Shown here: positions 9,618 to 19,540 of the stretch, piece after piece
How the letters are laid out: each line of letters starts with the position of its first letter
Numbering within the stretch: the stretch's first letter is position 1
Source: Haemophilus parainfluenzae
Lineage (GTDB): Bacteria; Pseudomonadota; Gammaproteobacteria; Enterobacterales; Pasteurellaceae
Length of the DNA stretch: 64,000 nt
Direction: 5' to 3'
Assembly (NCBI RefSeq): GCF_003252795.1
Contig: NZ_QEPQ01000001.1
Span: 62,001-126,000, forward strand
Made by a program: the position numbers and the translations under genes
Notes under the pieces: model-generated
What the model saw: only the letters and a program-made list of their open reading frames with translations
Database searches by the model: none
What the model was told of the DNA's origin: nothing

Positions 9618-12224
9618 ATGAGCAAATCTTTAGTGATTGTGGAGTCGCCGGCCAAAGCGAAAACCATCAATAAATATTTAGGTAGCCAGTATGTGGTGAA
9701 ATCCAGCGTAGGGCATATTTGTGATTTGCCTACAGCAGGGAGTAGCACAGGCGAGAAAGCTAAACCAGTTTCCACTAAAGGATTAAGTGCGGAAGAAAAA
9801 AACAAAATTAAAGCAGAAAAAGACCGTGCAGCCTTAGTGAAACGTATGGGGATTGACCCTTATCATGATTGGAAAGCCAATTACCAAATTCTACCAGGCA
9901 AAGAAAAAGTAGTAGCCGAATTAAAATCCCTCGCTAAAAAATCTGACCATGTTTATCTCGCAACCGACTTGGATAGAGAAGGAGAGGCTATCGCGTGGCA
10001 TTTACGTGAAGTCATTGGTGGCGATGATAGTCGTTTTAGTCGCGTTGTATTTAATGAGATTACGAAGAAAGCGATAGAAAAAGCATTCCAGCATCCTGCT
10101 CACATTAATATGGACCAGGTTAATGCTCAGCAAACCCGTCGTTTCTTAGACCGCGTGGTAGGCTTTATGGTGTCGCCATTATTATGGAAGAAAGTGGCGC
10201 GCGGTTTATCTGCAGGGCGAGTACAATCTGTTGCCGTGAAATTGGTGGTAGAGCGTGAACGTGAAATCAAAGCATTCCAACCGGAAGAGTTTTGGGAAAT
10301 TGAAGCACTAACCCAAACGAGTAAGAAAGAAGACTTACGTTTGGATGTGGTGCAATATAAAGGCAAAAAATTTGAGCCGAAAAATGAAAAAGAAGCGCAA
10401 AGTGCGGTCGATTTCTTAAATAAATCACATTACGTTGTCACAGATTTAGAAACAAAACCAACAGGTTCTAAACCAAGAGCCCCATTTATCACTTCAACCT
10501 TACAACAAACTGCGAGCACGCGTTTAGGTTTTGGGGTGAAGAAAACCATGATGTTGGCACAACGTTTATACGAAGCCGGTTACATCACTTATATGCGTAC
10601 GGACTCTACCAACTTGAGCCAAGATGCATTAAATATGGCACGCTCTTATATCGAAAGTCATTTCGGCAAAGATTATTTGCCCGCTAAACCGAATTTCTAT
10701 TCAAATAAAGAAAACGCACAAGAAGCGCACGAAGCGATTCGTCCTTCTGATGTGAAAATGCTCGCGGATCATTTAAGTGGCATGGATAAAGATGCTGTGC
10801 GCTTGTATGATTTAATCTGGCGTCAATTTGTAGCCTGCCAAATGCCAGCTGCACAATATGACAGTACAACCGTTACCGTAATGGCTGGTGATTATGAATT
10901 GAAAGCCAAAGGCCGTATTTTACGCTTTGATGGTTGGACAAAAGTCTTGCCACAATTAGGTAAGAATCCGGAAGACCAAATTTTACCGGCCGTGAGTTTA
11001 AACGAAACCTTAGCACTAAAAACGGTTTCGCCAAGCCAACACTTTACCAAACCGCCCGCTCGTTTTACCGAAGCAGCATTGGTTAAAGAATTGGAGAAAC
11101 GTGGTATTGGTCGTCCTTCGACTTATGCGGCAATTATTTCGACTATTCAAGAACGTGGTTATGTGCGCATTGAAAATCGCCGTTTCTATGCAGAGAAAAT
11201 GGGCGAAATCGTTACTGATCGCTTAAATCAATCTTTTACTGATTTGATGAGCTACGATTTCACTGCCAACATGGAAAACGTACTAGACCAAATTGCGTCC
11301 GGTGAGAAAAATTGGAAGGCTGAGTTAAATCAATTCTTCAAAGATTTTTCTACCCAACTTTCTAGGGCAGAATTAGATGAGTTGGAAGGTGGAATGAAGC
11401 CGAATAGCCTTGTGCTCACCGATATTGATTGCCCAACTTGTAGCCGTAAAATGGCGATTCGCACAGCAAGTACAGGTGTCTTCCTTGGTTGTTCTGGTTA
11501 TGCATTACCACCAAAAGAGCGTTGTAAAACGACGATTAATCTCATTCCAGAAGCGGAATTATTAAATGTGTTGGATGAGGCTTCTGAGACCAAAGCCTTA
11601 ATGGATCGTAAACGTTGCCCGATATGTGGCACGGCGATGGACAGTTACATTATTGACCCACATCGTAAATTGCATATTTGTGGTAACAATCCAAATTGTG
11701 ATGGTTATTTGGTTGAACAAGGCCAATTTAAAATTAAAGGCTATGACGGTCCGATTGTAGAATGTGACAAGTGTGGTTCGGATATGCACTTGAAACTCGG
11801 TCGTTTTGGTAAATATATGGGCTGTACCAACTGTGATAACACCCGTAAGATTTTGAAAAACGGCGAGGTTGCACCGCCAAAAGAAGAGCCGGTACATTTC
11901 CCTGAATTGAAATGTGAAAAATCTGACGCGTATTTTGTATTACGTGATGGTGCAAGTGGGGTGTTTATGTCTGCACATAACTTCCCGAAATCACGTGAAA
12001 CACGACCGGCAAAAGTGGCGGAATTAGCGCTTTATCGTGATCGTTTACCAGAAAAATTACGTTATTTAGCCGATGCGCCACAAAAAGACCCAGAGGGTAA
12101 TGAAGCGATTATCCGTTTCAGCCGTAAAGAAAAACATCAATATGTGACATCTGAAAAGAATGGCAAAGCCACAAAATGGATTGTGGATTATATTGATGGA
12201 AAATGGGTAGAACGGAAAAAGTAG
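9618..12224 (+). CDS. topA: DNA topoisomerase I (type IA)
   Basis: 868 residues. It relaxes negative supercoils by cutting one strand. The TOPRIM domain opens with [11 protein letters not shown] (residue 6) and has the acidic cluster in [15 protein letters not shown]. The catalytic tyrosine is in [13 protein letters not shown] near residue 324, and [18 protein letters not shown] is the conserved later motif. The C-terminus carries three four-cysteine zinc ribbons (CPTC...C...C, CPICG...CGNNPNC, CDKCG...CTNC) and a basic tail, as in the E. coli enzyme. The LOG-family gene starts one base after the stop, so the two are very likely co-transcribed. Confidence 0.97.
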   Translation: MSKSLVIVESPAKAKTINKYLGSQYVVKSSVGHICDLPTAGSSTGEKAKPVSTKGLSAEEKNKIKAEKDRAALVKRMGIDPYHDWKANYQILPGKEKVVAELKSLAKKSDHVYLATDLDREGEAIAWHLREVIGGDDSRFSRVVFNEITKKAIEKAFQHPAHINMDQVNAQQTRRFLDRVVGFMVSPLLWKKVARGLSAGRVQSVAVKLVVEREREIKAFQPEEFWEIEALTQTSKKEDLRLDVVQYKGKKFEPKNEKEAQSAVDFLNKSHYVVTDLETKPTGSKPRAPFITSTLQQTASTRLGFGVKKTMMLAQRLYEAGYITYMRTDSTNLSQDALNMARSYIESHFGKDYLPAKPNFYSNKENAQEAHEAIRPSDVKMLADHLSGMDKDAVRLYDLIWRQFVACQMPAAQYDSTTVTVMAGDYELKAKGRILRFDGWTKVLPQLGKNPEDQILPAVSLNETLALKTVSPSQHFTKPPARFTEAALVKELEKRGIGRPSTYAAIISTIQERGYVRIENRRFYAEKMGEIVTDRLNQSFTDLMSYDFTANMENVLDQIASGEKNWKAELNQFFKDFSTQLSRAELDELEGGMKPNSLVLTDIDCPTCSRKMAIRTASTGVFLGCSGYALPPKERCKTTINLIPEAELLNVLDEASETKALMDRKRCPICGTAMDSYIIDPHRKLHICGNNPNCDGYLVEQGQFKIKGYDGPIVECDKCGSDMHLKLGRFGKYMGCTNCDNTRKILKNGEVAPPKEEPVHFPELKCEKSDAYFVLRDGASGVFMSAHNFPKSRETRPAKVAELALYRDRLPEKLRYLADAPQKDPEGNEAIIRFSRKEKHQYVTSEKNGKATKWIVDYIDGKWVERKK

Positions 12225-12225
12225 G

Positions 12226-12786
12226 ATGAACATCACGGTTTATTGCGGTGCAAGTTTAGGCAATGATTCATCCTATCAGACTGCTGCAGAAAAATTAGGG
12301 AAATGGATTGCAGATGGCCAACATACTTTAGTTTATGGTGGTGGAAAATTGGGATTAATGGGCGTGGTTGCAGATACTGTGCTCGCTCATCAAGGCAAAG
12401 TAATTGGCATTATCCCTCAATTTTTACAAGACAGAGAAGTTTCACATCCTAATTTAACCAAGACCGTGGTGGTTGAAAGCATGTCTGAGCGAAAAAATAA
12501 AATGGTTGAGCTTGGCGATGCTTATGTTGCCTTGCCTGGCGGACCTGGCACTTTAGAAGAAATTGCTGAAGTGATTTCTTGGGCTAGAATTGGAAAAAAT
12601 AACAATCCTTGTATTCTATTTAATGAAAAGGGTTATTTCGATTCATTAAAGTCCTTTTTTAGCCATATGGTGAAAGAAGGCTTTTTTACTCAAGGTGATT
12701 TTGAGAAAATTTTATTCTCGAATGATCTTCAAGAAATCGAAAGCTTTATTGAACACTATCAACCTCCAGCATTAAGAACATATTAA
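12226..12786 (+). CDS. LOG-family protein (putative nucleotide phosphoribohydrolase)
   Basis: 186 residues, Rossmann-like fold. YGGGKLGLMGVVAD and PGGPGTLEEI (the PGGxGTxxE signature) place it in the LOG family, whose characterised members release the base from nucleoside 5'-monophosphates, including cytokinin precursors in plants. In bacteria without cytokinins the role is probably nucleotide salvage or purine nucleotide turnover. It starts one base after the topA stop, so translation is probably coupled; no independent promoter is visible. An uptake-sequence dyad follows. Confidence 0.85.
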   Translation: MNITVYCGASLGNDSSYQTAAEKLGKWIADGQHTLVYGGGKLGLMGVVADTVLAHQGKVIGIIPQFLQDREVSHPNLTKTVVVESMSERKNKMVELGDAYVALPGGPGTLEEIAEVISWARIGKNNNPCILFNEKGYFDSLKSFFSHMVKEGFFTQGDFEKILFSNDLQEIESFIEHYQPPALRTY

Positions 12787-12820
12787 AAAAGTGCGGTTAA
12801 ATTTGTCCGCACTTTTTTTG
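12784..12820. terminator. Uptake-sequence dyad terminator
   Basis: AAAAAGTGCGG and CCGCACTTTTTTT pair across a short loop between the converging LOG-family and DUF4198 genes. Confidence 0.75.
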
Positions 12821-12823
12821 TGA

Positions 12824-13660
12824 TTAATGGTGATGATGTTCTGGTTTTGGTGGCAGTTTAGCACGCGCTTTACCAACAGGTAAAATTAACGTTGCGTAAT
12901 TTGCTGATTGTTGACACACTTTTTGATCTTCAAATGGTTCTTTATGAATCACTTTAAGTTTCCAAACACCTTCAATTAATGGGATAAAGTTAACTTTACC
13001 TTCACTATCTGTTTTACCTGAAAACGCTTGTGGTTCACGGTGAGATGTTGCTGCTTCCATATCTTTTACGACAAAGGTATCAGACGTTGCAATAATCGTT
13101 TCGCCCGAAAGTGGTTTGTCTTTATAGAAAATTTGCAGAGGGAAAGCTTCGCCCGCTTTAATTGTTTTTGGATCTTTGAGTGGCACAATTTCAAGTGGTA
13201 AACCGATGCGTGTCATTGCCATCTCTGCATTCAATGGTTTCTTACCAACCACAGTAAAGGCTTTACCAAACATTTGAGTTTGTTCGCAATAGAATGCATT
13301 TGGTGTGCCTTGTAAGTTATCCATTTCCCAACCTTCATTATTTTGTGACCAGAAAGTTGGTTTATAAGTAGCAGTTACCCAATATGAACCGTCTTTTAAC
13401 GGTTTTTCTGATTGATATTGGTAGTTTTCACCTTTTTGTACTAAGGTTTGCATTTCACCATCTTGATTGATGAGCTCCATCGGTGGAAAGATAGCAAGAC
13501 GTTTTTCAGGAATTTTTTCAACGTAAGGGTAGTCACCATAAGCTAAATCAGCTTTTAAAACGGAATTAGAAGCAAGTTGTGCCGGTGTTGCAACCCAAAC
13601 TTCATGAGCTTGCGCGAGCGCAGAGAAACCAAGTAGTGTTGCAATTAATGTTTTTTTCAT
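12824..13660 (-). CDS. Periplasmic DUF4198 protein, possible metal-uptake component
   Basis: 278 residues with a signal peptide ([18 protein letters not shown], cut before HEVW). The mature start [10 protein letters not shown] and the late [13 protein letters not shown] segment fit the DUF4198 family, whose members in Pasteurellaceae include the periplasmic NikK component of nickel transporters. It ends in a histidine run (KPEHHHH) that could bind metal, and the new N-terminus also begins with His. No transporter genes adjoin it, so the role is inferred. A perfect CRP site and a -10 lie upstream. A surface or periplasmic carrier for nickel or another metal is the best guess. Confidence 0.65.
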   Translation of the reverse strand: MKKTLIATLLGFSALAQAHEVWVATPAQLASNSVLKADLAYGDYPYVEKIPEKRLAIFPPMELINQDGEMQTLVQKGENYQYQSEKPLKDGSYWVTATYKPTFWSQNNEGWEMDNLQGTPNAFYCEQTQMFGKAFTVVGKKPLNAEMAMTRIGLPLEIVPLKDPKTIKAGEAFPLQIFYKDKPLSGETIIATSDTFVVKDMEAATSHREPQAFSGKTDSEGKVNFIPLIEGVWKLKVIHKEPFEDQKVCQQSANYATLILPVGKARAKLPPKPEHHHH

Positions 13661-13717
13661 TGTCTTTCCTTTTTAATTAATAAATCAATTTATAGAAAGT
13701 CTTCGATAGGGCGGATG

Positions 13718-13779
13718 AGTATAGCGAAAAAGAAATAATGAGACGAATAGAAAAAGTTGATTTTGTGAGAAACTTCACA
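13718..13779 (-). promoter_or_regulatory. CRP-dependent promoter of the DUF4198 gene
   Basis: TGTGAGAAACTTCACA at 13764-13779 is a perfect CRP half-site pair (TGTGA-N6-TCACA). On the minus strand a -10 TATACT lies at 13718-13723 with no good -35. The site centre is about 60 bases upstream of the implied start, the class I activation position. Confidence 0.65.
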
Positions 13780-13793
13780 TTTTTTTAACAAAA

Positions 13794-13833
13794 AAGTGCG
13801 GTCATTAAAACGATTGTTTTTTTGACCGCACTT
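13794..13833 (-). terminator. Uptake-sequence dyad terminator after uspE
   Basis: AAGTGCGGTCA (13794-13804) and TGACCGCACTT (13823-13833), an 11-bp stem with a loop of about 18 bases, 27 bases beyond the uspE stop. Confidence 0.6.
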
Positions 13834-13859
13834 AATTTTAAATTAAAGGCTAAATTGGC

Positions 13860-14783
13860 TTATTTTTTAGAAGGTTTAATAGCTAATAGGTTACAGCTTA
13901 ATTTACTAATCACATGTTCCGCTGTATTACCTAATAACGCTGCAGATAGACCCGTTCTTCCCACTGTACCTAAAATCACTAATTCAGCTTCAATTTCTTT
14001 CGCCACTTCAGGAATCACTTCTTCAGGGAAACCTTCGCGTACGTGGGTATGATCTTCATCAATACCAAATTTTTGACGTAAGGCTTTCATATTGATGAGG
14101 TGTTGCCCACGAATGCCATTTTCATAACCTGAAGTATTAAATTCAGGTAAATCAATCGCCATATTAATTGGCGCAACAGGGTAGGCCGCCACTAAATGTA
14201 CGTTACCACGGTTTAAGTTTTCCGCTAAATTCATACCCGTTGAAACTAATTCTTGGTTGAATTCATCTTGATATTCTTGTTCACCCGATACATTCACTGC
14301 GATTAAAATGCGGCGTTGATGTTTCCAGTCACCATCACGCACCATTAATACTGGAATTGGACATTTACGTAATAATTGCCAATCTACTGGTGTGAAAATC
14401 AGTGAAGTGAAGCTTTCTTCATCTTTGGTGTATTTTACAACGAGGTCATATTGATTTTTTTCAACTTCTTCACGAATTGCATCTGCTTCATTGCTGCTCC
14501 ATACAATGTGAGATTCAAACTCAATTTCTGGATCTGCATATTTATCTAAATAAAATTGTACGGCTTGACGTTGTTGCTCAATGGCTGTTTCATGCATTTG
14601 ACTACGTTCTTCTGAAGAAAGAAGTGCAGACATTTCATAAGATAAGTCATAGACACTCAACAAGGTGGTGATTTTTACTTTTGTTTCATTTTGTTGTTCT
14701 TTAACAAGACGAACGGCACGAGCGAGCGCATATTGTTTTTCGTTATCAGGGTTAAGTACAACAAGAATATTATTAAATTTCAT
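13860..14783 (-). CDS. uspE: Universal stress protein E (two tandem Usp domains)
   Basis: 307 residues holding two UspA-like domains, about 1-150 and 155-307. The C-terminal domain has the ATP-binding signature GTVGRTGLSAALLGNTAEHVI. UspE in enterics contributes to stress survival, motility and adhesion; the biochemical activity is unclear. It lies just downstream of fnr in the same direction with a terminator between, an arrangement I recall from H. influenzae and E. coli relatives. Confidence 0.92.
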   Translation of the reverse strand: MKFNNILVVLNPDNEKQYALARAVRLVKEQQNETKVKITTLLSVYDLSYEMSALLSSEERSQMHETAIEQQRQAVQFYLDKYADPEIEFESHIVWSSNEADAIREEVEKNQYDLVVKYTKDEESFTSLIFTPVDWQLLRKCPIPVLMVRDGDWKHQRRILIAVNVSGEQEYQDEFNQELVSTGMNLAENLNRGNVHLVAAYPVAPINMAIDLPEFNTSGYENGIRGQHLINMKALRQKFGIDEDHTHVREGFPEEVIPEVAKEIEAELVILGTVGRTGLSAALLGNTAEHVISKLSCNLLAIKPSKK

Positions 14784-14891
14784 AAAGCCTCCAAGACATG
14801 AGATATCAATAGGATAGAAAAGATTTTAAGTGATGACAAGAACCTATTATAAAAAAAGTGATTTTGTACAAGTTTTTTGTCTCAAATACTA

Positions 14892-14917
14892 AAAAAGCGT
14901 GAAAACTCACGCTTTTT
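14892..14917 (-). terminator. Terminator of fnr
   Basis: AAAAAGCGTGA-AAAC-TCACGCTTTTT, a perfect 11-bp stem immediately after the fnr stop codon. Confidence 0.85.
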
Positions 14918-14919
14918 AT

Positions 14920-15693
14920 CTATTCCACTAACTGGATTTTGGTTTTATGTACACCTGTTAAATCAATCAAGGCATTAATATCATTAATGGTAATGTATTT
15001 ACCTTGAACAGAGAGTACACCTAATTTTTGGAAACGACCGAGCAAACGACTGATCGTCTCAACAGTTAGGCCGAGGTAATTACCAATATCGCTGCGAGTC
15101 ATGGTTAAACGGAATTCTTTCGCTGAGAAACCTCGAGCAGAATAGCGTTTAGATAGGTTATGGATGAATGCGGCTAAACGTTCTTCAGCATTCATTTTAG
15201 ACAGTAATAAAATCATTTCTTGATCGCTTTTGATTTCACTACTCATTAAACGCATAATTTGCTGACGAAGCTTAGGCATTTTGCCAGATAAATCATCTAA
15301 GATATCAAAGGGAATTTCACATACCATAGCGGTTTCCAATGCTTGTGCAAAACTTGGATGTTGCATATTCGTGATAGCATCAAAGCCCACTAAATCGCCT
15401 GGTAAGTGAAAAGAGGTAATTTGTTCTTCGCCCGCTTCACTAATGGTATAAGTTTTAATGGTACCGGAACGAATCGCATAAATAGAATTAAGCGTGTCGC
15501 CCGCTTTAAAAAGGACTTGAGATTTTTGTATAGGCTTTTTACGCTCGATGATATTATCAAGCTGATCAAGCTCATGTTCGTTCAATGTGAAAGGAATACA
15601 AAGTTGACTAATGCTGCAATCCTGGCAATGAATCGCACAACCACCAGATTGAACTCTGCGCCCTGATTTGGTTTCTGAAACGAAATTCTTCAT
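14920..15693 (-). CDS. fnr: Oxygen-sensing global regulator FNR
   Basis: 257 residues, Crp/Fnr family. It binds a 4Fe-4S cluster when oxygen is absent, dimerises, and controls anaerobic respiration genes. Cluster cysteines are visible at 23, 26 and 32 in [14 protein letters not shown], plus Cys125 in [10 protein letters not shown]. The C-terminal helix-turn-helix [21 protein letters not shown] contains the ETISR recognition helix. The N-terminus is a few residues longer than in E. coli. An FNR-like half-palindrome 33 bases upstream suggests autoregulation. Confidence 0.96.
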   Translation of the reverse strand: MKNFVSETKSGRRVQSGGCAIHCQDCSISQLCIPFTLNEHELDQLDNIIERKKPIQKSQVLFKAGDTLNSIYAIRSGTIKTYTISEAGEEQITSFHLPGDLVGFDAITNMQHPSFAQALETAMVCEIPFDILDDLSGKMPKLRQQIMRLMSSEIKSDQEMILLLSKMNAEERLAAFIHNLSKRYSARGFSAKEFRLTMTRSDIGNYLGLTVETISRLLGRFQKLGVLSVQGKYITINDINALIDLTGVHKTKIQLVE

Positions 15694-15725
15694 TAGTTCC
15701 TCAAATCGATAAATATAGTGTAAAA

Positions 15726-15739
15726 TTGATCTAACGCAA
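15726..15739 (-). promoter_or_regulatory. Possible FNR site in the fnr upstream region
   Basis: TTGAT-CTAA-CGCAA matches the left half of the FNR consensus TTGAT-N4-ATCAA exactly and 3 of 5 bases of the right half. It lies between fnr and the small ORF read the other way. Autoregulation is known for fnr in E. coli; here it is inferred. Confidence 0.35.
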
Positions 15740-15791
15740 TTATTCTACCACTAAATAGTCAATTTAAGAAGTTATCTACGAGTAAATAGGT

Positions 15792-15890
15792 ATGGCAGCA
15801 GAAAAATTAACCAAAAAACGTTTAATACAAATTATTATCATGTTGATTATTTTGGTCAGTGCATTTGTTTGGCGATATATATTGCAATAA
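15792..15890 (+). CDS. Small single-span membrane protein (32 residues)
   Basis: ATG to TAA gives a peptide with a basic N-terminus (MAAEKLTKKRL) followed by about 18 hydrophobic residues (IIIMLIILVSAFVW) and a short RYILQ tail, the look of a one-pass inner-membrane small protein. It lies divergently upstream of fnr. A uptake signal begins right at the stop codon and a hairpin terminator lies 40 bases on. The ribosome site is weak (TAGG only 1-2 bases before ATG), which lowers confidence. I do not recognise a named family. Confidence 0.45.
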   Translation: MAAEKLTKKRLIQIIIMLIILVSAFVWRYILQ

Positions 15891-15920
15891 GTGCGGTCAA
15901 ATTTTTGATTGTTTTGAGAA

Positions 15921-15953
15921 GAAAAAAAGAGCCACAATTTTATGGCTCTTTGT
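15921..15953. terminator. Bidirectional terminator
   Basis: AAAGAGCCA and TGGCTCTTT with a loop of 7 bases, an A-run before and T-run after, between the small ORF and the converging adhesin gene. Confidence 0.75.
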
Positions 15954-15971
15954 TTTAACGTGTAAGTCAGA

Positions 15972-17714
15972 TTACCATTCGTAACCGACACCCGCACCCA
16001 CAGTAAATTGACCGCGAGTATCAGCAGCACCGTTCACGTTAGTTGACCAGTGACCATTATCAGAGTTACGAGACGCTTTAATTGCAATCGCGCTTTCACC
16101 GCGGTGATGAGCTACGCCAGTTGATACCATGCTCTTGCCATCTTTACGTGCAGATGGAGCAGATGCGATAGCTGCAACGCCAGCAATACCAGCTCGAGTT
16201 TTACGATCAACTTTATTTACTTTATTATCAACATAACGTTTGTTTGCCGCATCAGTTGGTGCTTTTGGATCCGCAACATTAGTGATGTTTTTATTACCTG
16301 CATTAATGCCGTTCTGATTGATCTGAACGCTTGAATTATTGACAGTGTAAGAATCCGCTTTGATGTCTTTTGCTGTACTAACAGTATAAGTTTTCACTTG
16401 GTTAGCATCATCATAAGCTTCTTGTACATTAATATTGTCACCCGCTTTAACTTTTACGTCAGACGTACGCACACGAATATTATCAATACGCGTTTTGTTT
16501 TTGCCTACTTGGTCTGCAACCATATAAAGCTGGGAACCGTTAATTGCATCGGTAGATGTAGAAGAAATTTCACCTGCACCTACGTTAATAATTTGGCGTG
16601 TATGTGGCGTAATGGTTACTGTACGGCCTGGGGTTGAGTGATCTGGTGGGGTGTAAGTTTCAGTTTTGTCTGAACCAACAGAAACAACCGCTACAGGCGT
16701 GTTACCTGCAAAACCACTATATGTAATACCGTTAACTGTTGCAGTATTTTCTTGTGTTGCTGAGCGTGTAATAGTGCCAGAGCCTAAGGCAACAGAGTTA
16801 TCATCTTTTGCATAAGAGTCTTTCGATAAGGCTACGCTTTTTTCGCCTTTAGCATTAGCTGAATCGCCTAATGCAGTAGACCATTTACCTGTAGATGTTG
16901 CTGATGCGCCAATAGCTACAGCAGAGTCGCCGGTGACGGTTGAATCGTTACCAATCGCTACAGCCGAATCGCCAGAGGATACAGAACCTGTACCTACAGC
17001 TAATGAGCTTGTACCACTTGCGTTGGCTTGTGAACCATAAGCATTACTATTTTGACCACTTGCTTTTGCCGCTTGACCAATTGCAATAGTTTCGTTTGCT
17101 AATGCACTAGCAGCAGTACCAATTGCGGTAGCATTAGCTGAACTTGCAGTCGCATTGAAGCCAATTACAGTTGCATTTGTGGTTGATGTGTCTGTAATTT
17201 TATTATCATTACCAGCAACAAAAACGTTTTTGCCAACGACTTCATTATTTAAACCAAATACGCTTGCTTTACTTGTGTTTTTATCTACAACAACATCTTT
17301 TTCTGGTGTACCTGTTACACGCTGAGCACCGACTTTATTATGTGCACCATATCCAAGAGAATGATCGGCATAAACTTTATTATCATCACCAACGCTTTGA
17401 GTAAAATGACCATATGCATCATTTCCATCACCAATCGCATTTGCTTGTTCACCTTTCACCACATTTTGATTACCGATGGCAGAACTTGAGCCTTGGCTTT
17501 CTTCAGCTTCAGCTGCAGGAATAGAATAGATTTGGTTTTGCTGACCAATAGCTGTATGTCCCGGACCTCTAACGTTAGTCGCCTCTATTGTTTTGTTTGC
17601 ATTTACAGCGTCTTGTGTCGTGATATTCAGAATGTTTCCATCAGCAGCATTCGCTACAGCAACATTCACCCCAATAATTAATGCCGTGATAGCATTAAAT
17701 TTAAAATTTTTCAT
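15972..17714 (-). CDS. Trimeric autotransporter adhesin (YadA-like, complete)
   Basis: 580 residues, complete. A signal peptide occupies residues 1-23 (cleavage after AVANA). From about 55 to 310 there are 14-residue head repeats of the YadA beta-roll type (SAVAIGNDSTVTGD, SAVAIGASATSTGK, and so on). A neck motif STSTDAINGSQLY is near residue 385, followed by a short coiled stalk, a second neck-like segment (ITNVADPKAPTDAANKRYVDNK), and the beta-barrel anchor ending in GVGYEW. Trimers on the surface mediate adhesion to host cells, matrix or other bacteria. The stalk is short compared with Hia or Hsf. The head is Ala/Ser/Gly/Thr-rich. Confidence 0.92.
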   Translation of the reverse strand: MKNFKFNAITALIIGVNVAVANAADGNILNITTQDAVNANKTIEATNVRGPGHTAIGQQNQIYSIPAAEAEESQGSSSAIGNQNVVKGEQANAIGDGNDAYGHFTQSVGDDNKVYADHSLGYGAHNKVGAQRVTGTPEKDVVVDKNTSKASVFGLNNEVVGKNVFVAGNDNKITDTSTTNATVIGFNATASSANATAIGTAASALANETIAIGQAAKASGQNSNAYGSQANASGTSSLAVGTGSVSSGDSAVAIGNDSTVTGDSAVAIGASATSTGKWSTALGDSANAKGEKSVALSKDSYAKDDNSVALGSGTITRSATQENTATVNGITYSGFAGNTPVAVVSVGSDKTETYTPPDHSTPGRTVTITPHTRQIINVGAGEISSTSTDAINGSQLYMVADQVGKNKTRIDNIRVRTSDVKVKAGDNINVQEAYDDANQVKTYTVSTAKDIKADSYTVNNSSVQINQNGINAGNKNITNVADPKAPTDAANKRYVDNKVNKVDRKTRAGIAGVAAIASAPSARKDGKSMVSTGVAHHRGESAIAIKASRNSDNGHWSTNVNGAADTRGQFTVGAGVGYEW

Positions 17715-18159
17715 ATGTCCTCGCTTGAGTTTCTTCTTTAATTACATTGTGTAACTAAAGAATTTCATTAGAGTAGTGTAAATATACATTAATAATTATA
17801 GGTAGCATTGAAGAATGGATTAACTATATGATTTTTAATCTCTTATTTTCCAGATATTGCAAATCTTATTTTTATCTATTCAGTAAACGATTGCGTACCT
17901 ACACAAGATTATAGATAGGTTTTTTTGTATAGAAAAGTAAATAGCATGTTTATTTTGTAAAGGATTGTAAAGAGTTGTAAATATTGTTTAAATATCGCTC
18001 ATTTCTAAGGTTGAAGTACGAAAATATATTTCCTTGTTTAATTTAAGGATATTTTAAACTTAAAAAGAGCGGTCAATTTGCAAGAAGATTTTCAAGATTG
18101 AGAAAAAATCCTGTATAATCTCAGAAATTTTTTGTTCAATTTTAAGCTTTTGTAACCGA
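17715..18159. other. 445-base AT-rich gap between adhesin gene and mukF
   Basis: No gene is supported. It holds the upstream regions of two divergent genes. Notable items are three copies of TTGTAAA spaced exactly 10 bases apart (17955, 17965, 17975), a weak ACCTA...TAGGT hairpin followed by seven Ts at 17897-17927, one degenerate uptake-like GAGCGGTCAA at 18066, and a perfect -10 hexamer TATAAT at 18114-18119 that probably serves mukF, 41 bases before its ATG. Confidence 0.6.
18114..18119 (+). promoter_or_regulatory. -10 element of the mukFEB promoter
   Basis: TATAAT, with only a poor -35 candidate (TTCAAG, 17 bases upstream). It is placed suitably for a transcript starting about 35 bases before mukF. 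Confidence 0.5.
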
Positions 18160-19494
18160 ATGATCGAAACCTCACAAACCATTCCTGAACTCGTCTCATG
18201 GGCGAAAGAGCGGGAATTTTCGTTAAATCTGCCGACAGAGCGTTTGGTGTTTTTATTGGCCATTGCCATTTATAACAACGAACGTTTGGACGGTGAGATG
18301 CTAGAAGCTGATTTAGTGGATATTTTCCGCCATACAGCCAATGCCTTTGACCAATCAACGGATGCGATTGCCACCCGTGCGAATAATGCTATCAATGAAC
18401 TGGTGAAACAGCGTTTTCTTAACCGTTTCAGCAGTGAATTTACTGAAGGGCTTTCTATTTATCGTCTTACTCCATTAGGCGTTGGAGTATCAGATTATTA
18501 TATTCGTCAGCGTGAATTTTCTGCGTTGCGTCTTTCTGTACAGCTCTCTATTGTGGCTGATGAAATTCAGCGTGCATCCGATGCGGCAGAAGAAGGTGCA
18601 GCAAAAGGGGAGAATGAGCACTTTTGGCGTCGTAATGTATTTGCACCATTAAAATACTCAGTAGCAGAGATTTTCGATAGCATTGATTTATCACAACGTG
18701 TGATGGATGAAAATCAGCAAAGTATTAAAGAAGAAATTGCGAATTTACTTACCAAAGATTGGCAGGCAGCAATTTCTAGTTGTGAACGTTTATTAGATGA
18801 AACTTCAGGCAATTTACGTGAGTTACAAGACACCTTAAATGCAGCAGGTGATAAGTTACAGGCACAATTATTACGTATTCAAGATTGTGTGATAGGCCAT
18901 GATGAGCTCTACTTTATTGAACAATTAATTACTGATTTGCAATCCAAGCTCGACCGCATTATTAGCTGGGGGCAACAAGCCATCGATTTATGGATTGGTT
19001 ATGACCGTCACGTGCATAAATTTATCCGTACCGCCATTGATATGGATAAAAATCGCGTATTCTCACAACGCTTACGTAATTCTATTCACAGTTATTTCGA
19101 TCATCCTTGGTTCTTGTGGACTGCTCAAGCGGAACGTTTGGTCGATCTACGTGATGAAGAAATGGTATTGCGTGAAGATGATGCATTGGGCGAATTACCT
19201 GAAGAGTTGCAATATGAATCTTTGGCGGATTTACATGATCAAATTGTCGAACATATGCAAAGCTTATTAATTAAATACCGTGAAAATAATCGTCCGATTG
19301 ATTTAAGTTTGGTCTTAAAAGAACAATTAGAAGCTTATCCGCTTTCACGTCATTTTGATGTGGCACGTATTATTGTGGATCAAGCAGTGCGTTTAGGTAT
19401 GGCAAATGATGATTTAGCCGGTATTTATCCGCAATGGCAGGAAATTAACGATTACGGCGCAGAAGTACAAGCGCATGTGATTGATAAATATTAA
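18160..19494 (+). CDS. mukF: Condensin subunit MukF (kleisin)
   Basis: 444 residues. MukF bridges the MukB heads and recruits MukE in the MukBEF condensin that organises and segregates the chromosome. The N-terminal winged-helix dimer region ([31 protein letters not shown]) and the helical middle are conserved. The length matches E. coli MukF (440). It is the first gene of mukF-mukE-mukB; the gap to mukE is 46 bases. Confidence 0.96.
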   Translation: MIETSQTIPELVSWAKEREFSLNLPTERLVFLLAIAIYNNERLDGEMLEADLVDIFRHTANAFDQSTDAIATRANNAINELVKQRFLNRFSSEFTEGLSIYRLTPLGVGVSDYYIRQREFSALRLSVQLSIVADEIQRASDAAEEGAAKGENEHFWRRNVFAPLKYSVAEIFDSIDLSQRVMDENQQSIKEEIANLLTKDWQAAISSCERLLDETSGNLRELQDTLNAAGDKLQAQLLRIQDCVIGHDELYFIEQLITDLQSKLDRIISWGQQAIDLWIGYDRHVHKFIRTAIDMDKNRVFSQRLRNSIHSYFDHPWFLWTAQAERLVDLRDEEMVLREDDALGELPEELQYESLADLHDQIVEHMQSLLIKYRENNRPIDLSLVLKEQLEAYPLSRHFDVARIIVDQAVRLGMANDDLAGIYPQWQEINDYGAEVQAHVIDKY

Positions 19495-19540
19495 TTTCGT
19501 GGCTTACCCAAAAACGAATTCATAAAATGAGAAATTAACC

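Noticed and set aside
16560-17500. Head repeats of the adhesin considered as a CRISPR array or tandem DNA repeat
   Set aside because: The periodicity is at the protein level (14 residues) with diverged DNA; no identical direct repeats with spacers. No CRISPR array was seen anywhere in the window.
17897-17927. Hairpin with seven Ts as terminator of an unseen small RNA
   Set aside because: The stem is only five base pairs and no promoter can be matched to it.
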